DNA from: DAITQM01 sp039794245
Lineage (GTDB): Bacteria > Pseudomonadota > Gammaproteobacteria > Xanthomonadales > Wenzhouxiangellaceae
NCBI GenBank assembly: GCA_039794245.1
Contig: JBDIVS010000008.1
Coordinates: 52,830-116,829 of the forward strand
DNA: 64,000 bases
Direction of reading: 5' to 3'
In this document: positions 62,993-64,000 of the stretch, piece by piece
Layout: each line of letters starts with the position of its first letter
Position numbering within the stretch: the first letter of the stretch is position 1
Notes under the pieces: generated by a model
Database searches by the model: none
What the model was told of the DNA's origin: nothing
What the model saw: the letters and a program-made list of their open reading frames with translations, nothing else
Made by a program: the position numbers and the translations under genes

Positions 62993-63283
62993 ATGCTGGA
63001 TCCGGTTGGGTTGTTAGTCGGTGTCGCAAATGGCGCACTGATCATTCCTTCATTTCATGTTGTTGCGAGAGTATTGGATTCTATCGATATTAATGGTTTT
63101 CTCGAATGGGTGATTGGTTTTTTTCTTGTTGCGTTCGTATCGGGTAGCTTGTTCATCGCGGCGTTGTCCGTGGCGACGCTTTTTGAAAACCCATCAGCGT
63201 ATCGAGAGGCTTGGGGGAGTGGACTTGTTATCGGCTGGATTCTTTATGTTGTTGTCACTAGATGGAAAAGCCGTATGCGATGA
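62993..63283 (+). CDS. Small membrane protein of unknown function
   Basis: A 96-residue protein with three hydrophobic stretches (VGLLVGVANGALIIPSFHVV, FLEWVIGFFLVAFVSGSLF, GLVIGWILYVVVTRW). AAGGAGG lies 13 bases before the ATG. The DNA is visibly AT-richer than the rest of the window, which points to transfer. No family is recognised. The location behind a disrupted frame fits an immunity-type or cargo gene, but nothing in the sequence proves it. Confidence 0.55.
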   Translation: MLDPVGLLVGVANGALIIPSFHVVARVLDSIDINGFLEWVIGFFLVAFVSGSLFIAALSVATLFENPSAYREAWGSGLVIGWILYVVVTRWKSRMR

Positions 63284-63442
63284 TACGGAAAGGATTGCGC
63301 TCAACGTATAAACGCAAAAATGGTAGTGAACGAATCATGCTTACGAAGACCGATGTGGTCAGACTCGATTGAAACTGCCGCGGCTCCGATTTTTCTGGAC
63401 ACGAATTTGGGGTTAAATCGTGTCTGGAAAAGGAGTCGTGAA

Positions 63443-63826
63443 ATGCTGAATGAATCGAACGTGGGAGTGGTTGCGCCGGGGCCGCCGGAAGGCGAGCGTA
63501 GCGCTCCTTCCGGCGCGCCCGGCGCGGCCGCCGAGGTCAAGCGCTGGTCAGTTGGCCGCAAGAAGGGCGTCGTGCTGCGCCTGATGCGCGAGAACGCACT
63601 GCGCTCGCCGCATCGCCGGCCCCAGGGGGCATCGGTTCGGCATGATGGGACGATTACGACGGATCGCCCGAACGACATGTGGGGCACCGACGGCATCCGT
63701 ATCGAAACCGTCGACGAGGAAGCTTCAAGGACAGTCATCGAAGCTTCAAGGACAGTCACCGCACCAAGCTTCAAGGACAGTCACCGCAACGGGCTTAAAG
63801 CGGGCTTAAAGAAACACCGGGCTTAA
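63443..63826 (+). pseudogene. Internally deleted IS3-type transposase remnant
   Basis: An OrfA-like HTH segment (EVKRWSVGRKKGVVLRLMR) is joined directly to an OrfB-like piece (RENALRSPHRR, then DGTITTDRPNDMWGTDGIRI), which in intact elements are separated by well over 100 codons. The first catalytic Asp region (MWGTDG) is the last part present; the rest is missing and the frame then runs into tandem repeats. AAAGGAGTCGTGA precedes the ATG. A near-palindrome CTGGACACGA / TCGTGTCTGG just upstream may be the element end. Confidence 0.75.
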
Positions 63827-63837
63827 AGGACAGTCAT
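63720..63837. repeat. Short tandem repeats GCTTCAAGGACAGTCA
   Basis: Three direct copies of AAGCTTCAAGGACAGTCA begin at 63720, 63741 and 63766 (21- and 25-base spacing). They are followed by GGGCTTAAAG three times, the last running into GGACAGTCATG, so a fourth hybrid unit is present. They lie between the IS3 remnant and the RAYT gene. Confidence 0.8.
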
Positions 63838-63864
63838 GATTTATCAGCCCCTGCTGACACCCCA

Positions 63865-63905
63865 TATCGGCCTCGGCCTACACCCAGGCGCGATCTCGGC
63901 CGATA
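63865..63905. repeat. Inverted repeat upstream of the RAYT gene
   Basis: Perfect 8-bp arms TATCGGCC / GGCCGATA with a 25-base spacer, 33 bases before the transposase start. It could be a REP-type palindrome of the kind RAYT proteins act on, or a hairpin in the leader. Confidence 0.4.
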
Positions 63906-63938
63906 CCCCAGCCGCCGTGGCTTTGGCACCATGGTCCC

Positions 63939-64000
63939 ATGACTTACCCCCGCGCCCATACCGTCAACCCCGAGCAGGCCGGTTACTACCACTGCATCAG
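63939..64000 (+). CDS. REP-associated tyrosine transposase (RAYT, IS200-like), N-terminal fragment
   Basis: The visible codons read MTYPRAHTVNPEQAGYYHCI, a typical start of the Y1-transposase-like RAYT family (compare MTYPR...GxYHxxSR). The family is thought to mobilise REP palindromes by HUH-type single-strand chemistry. Only 20 codons are in the window, so the HUH motif and Tyr cannot be checked. Confidence 0.75.
   Translation, partial: MTYPRAHTVNPEQAGYYHCI

Noticed and set aside
62778..63017. A 79-codon frame overlapping the small membrane-protein start
   Set aside because: It has slightly higher third-position GC but no family match, and it would overlap the well-supported start at 62993. 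I kept it only as an alternative reading.
63720..63837. A CRISPR array
   Set aside because: The units are few, partly degenerate and nearly adjacent (spacers of only a few bases), and no cas genes are present.

Overview
The window is high-GC bacterial chromosome, most likely from a gammaproteobacterium. Supporting signs are the rlmI-lgt-thyA, tamA-tamB and tatA-tatB-tatC orders, a pilMNOPQ operon divergent from the PBP1a gene (the arrangement known from Pseudomonas), and many Gram-negative envelope genes. The genus cannot be told from the sequence. A protein with an IPTL-type C-terminal tail, a histidine route through formimidoylglutamate deiminase and formylglutamate deformylase, and a PQQ-type sugar dehydrogenase suggest a free-living aerobic or facultative heterotroph. 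Almost all of the window is ordinary chromosomal backbone. Accessory DNA is confined to two MITE-like elements, one multi-hairpin element and the last 1.8 kb.

Layout. 1-3.4 kb (minus): rlmI, lgt, start of thyA, and a small exported protein. 3.5-4.0 kb: a MITE-like element with a second inverted repeat nested in it. 4.0-9.9 kb (plus): tamA-tamB. 9.9-14.3 kb: a two-TM potassium channel and mutM (minus), corA and a lone hydantoinase A gene (plus). 14.3-14.7 kb: rpmB-rpmG with a clear promoter. 14.9-16.6 kb: a Sel1-repeat protein. 16.6-21.7 kb (minus): a run of five tightly packed genes (aldehyde dehydrogenase, DUF938 methyltransferase, free-methionine sulfoxide reductase, DUF4097-like protein, large exported protein). 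21.8-22.0 kb: the multi-hairpin element. 22.0-24.2 kb (minus): hutG-hutF. 24.3-32.1 kb (minus): pilMNOPQ plus a large Ig-like lipoprotein, with a strong promoter. 32.4-36.8 kb: PBP1a, a conserved unknown, gltA. 37-40.5 kb: rpmE2, second MITE, a DegP-like protease, an M17 aminopeptidase. 41.2-43.8 kb (plus): PQQ-type dehydrogenase, PEBP protein and uppP, translationally coupled. 43.8-50.9 kb: a membrane protein, a saccharopine dehydrogenase-like reductase, and a minus-strand set of hemH, antiporter, desaturase and Asp/Asn hydroxylase. 51-53.6 kb: the IPTL-CTERM protein and tatABC. 53.7-56.3 kb: a short GlpD-like oxidase with an FGGY kinase. 56.4-62.2 kb: an S9 peptidase, glmU-glmS and a lone exbD. 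62.2-64 kb: a graveyard of a truncated ISL3 transposase, an AT-richer small membrane protein gene, an internally deleted IS3-type transposase, short tandem repeats and the start of a RAYT (IS200-like) transposase.

Many genes serve the envelope: lipoprotein maturation (lgt), outer-membrane assembly (tamAB), peptidoglycan precursors and synthesis (glmUS, uppP, mrcA), Tat export, type IV pili, periplasmic quality control (DegP-like) and membrane lipid desaturation. I found no CRISPR array, tRNA, rRNA or recognisable defence island, and no complete new system. The most unusual items are non-coding repeat elements and the lipoprotein attached to the pilus operon.
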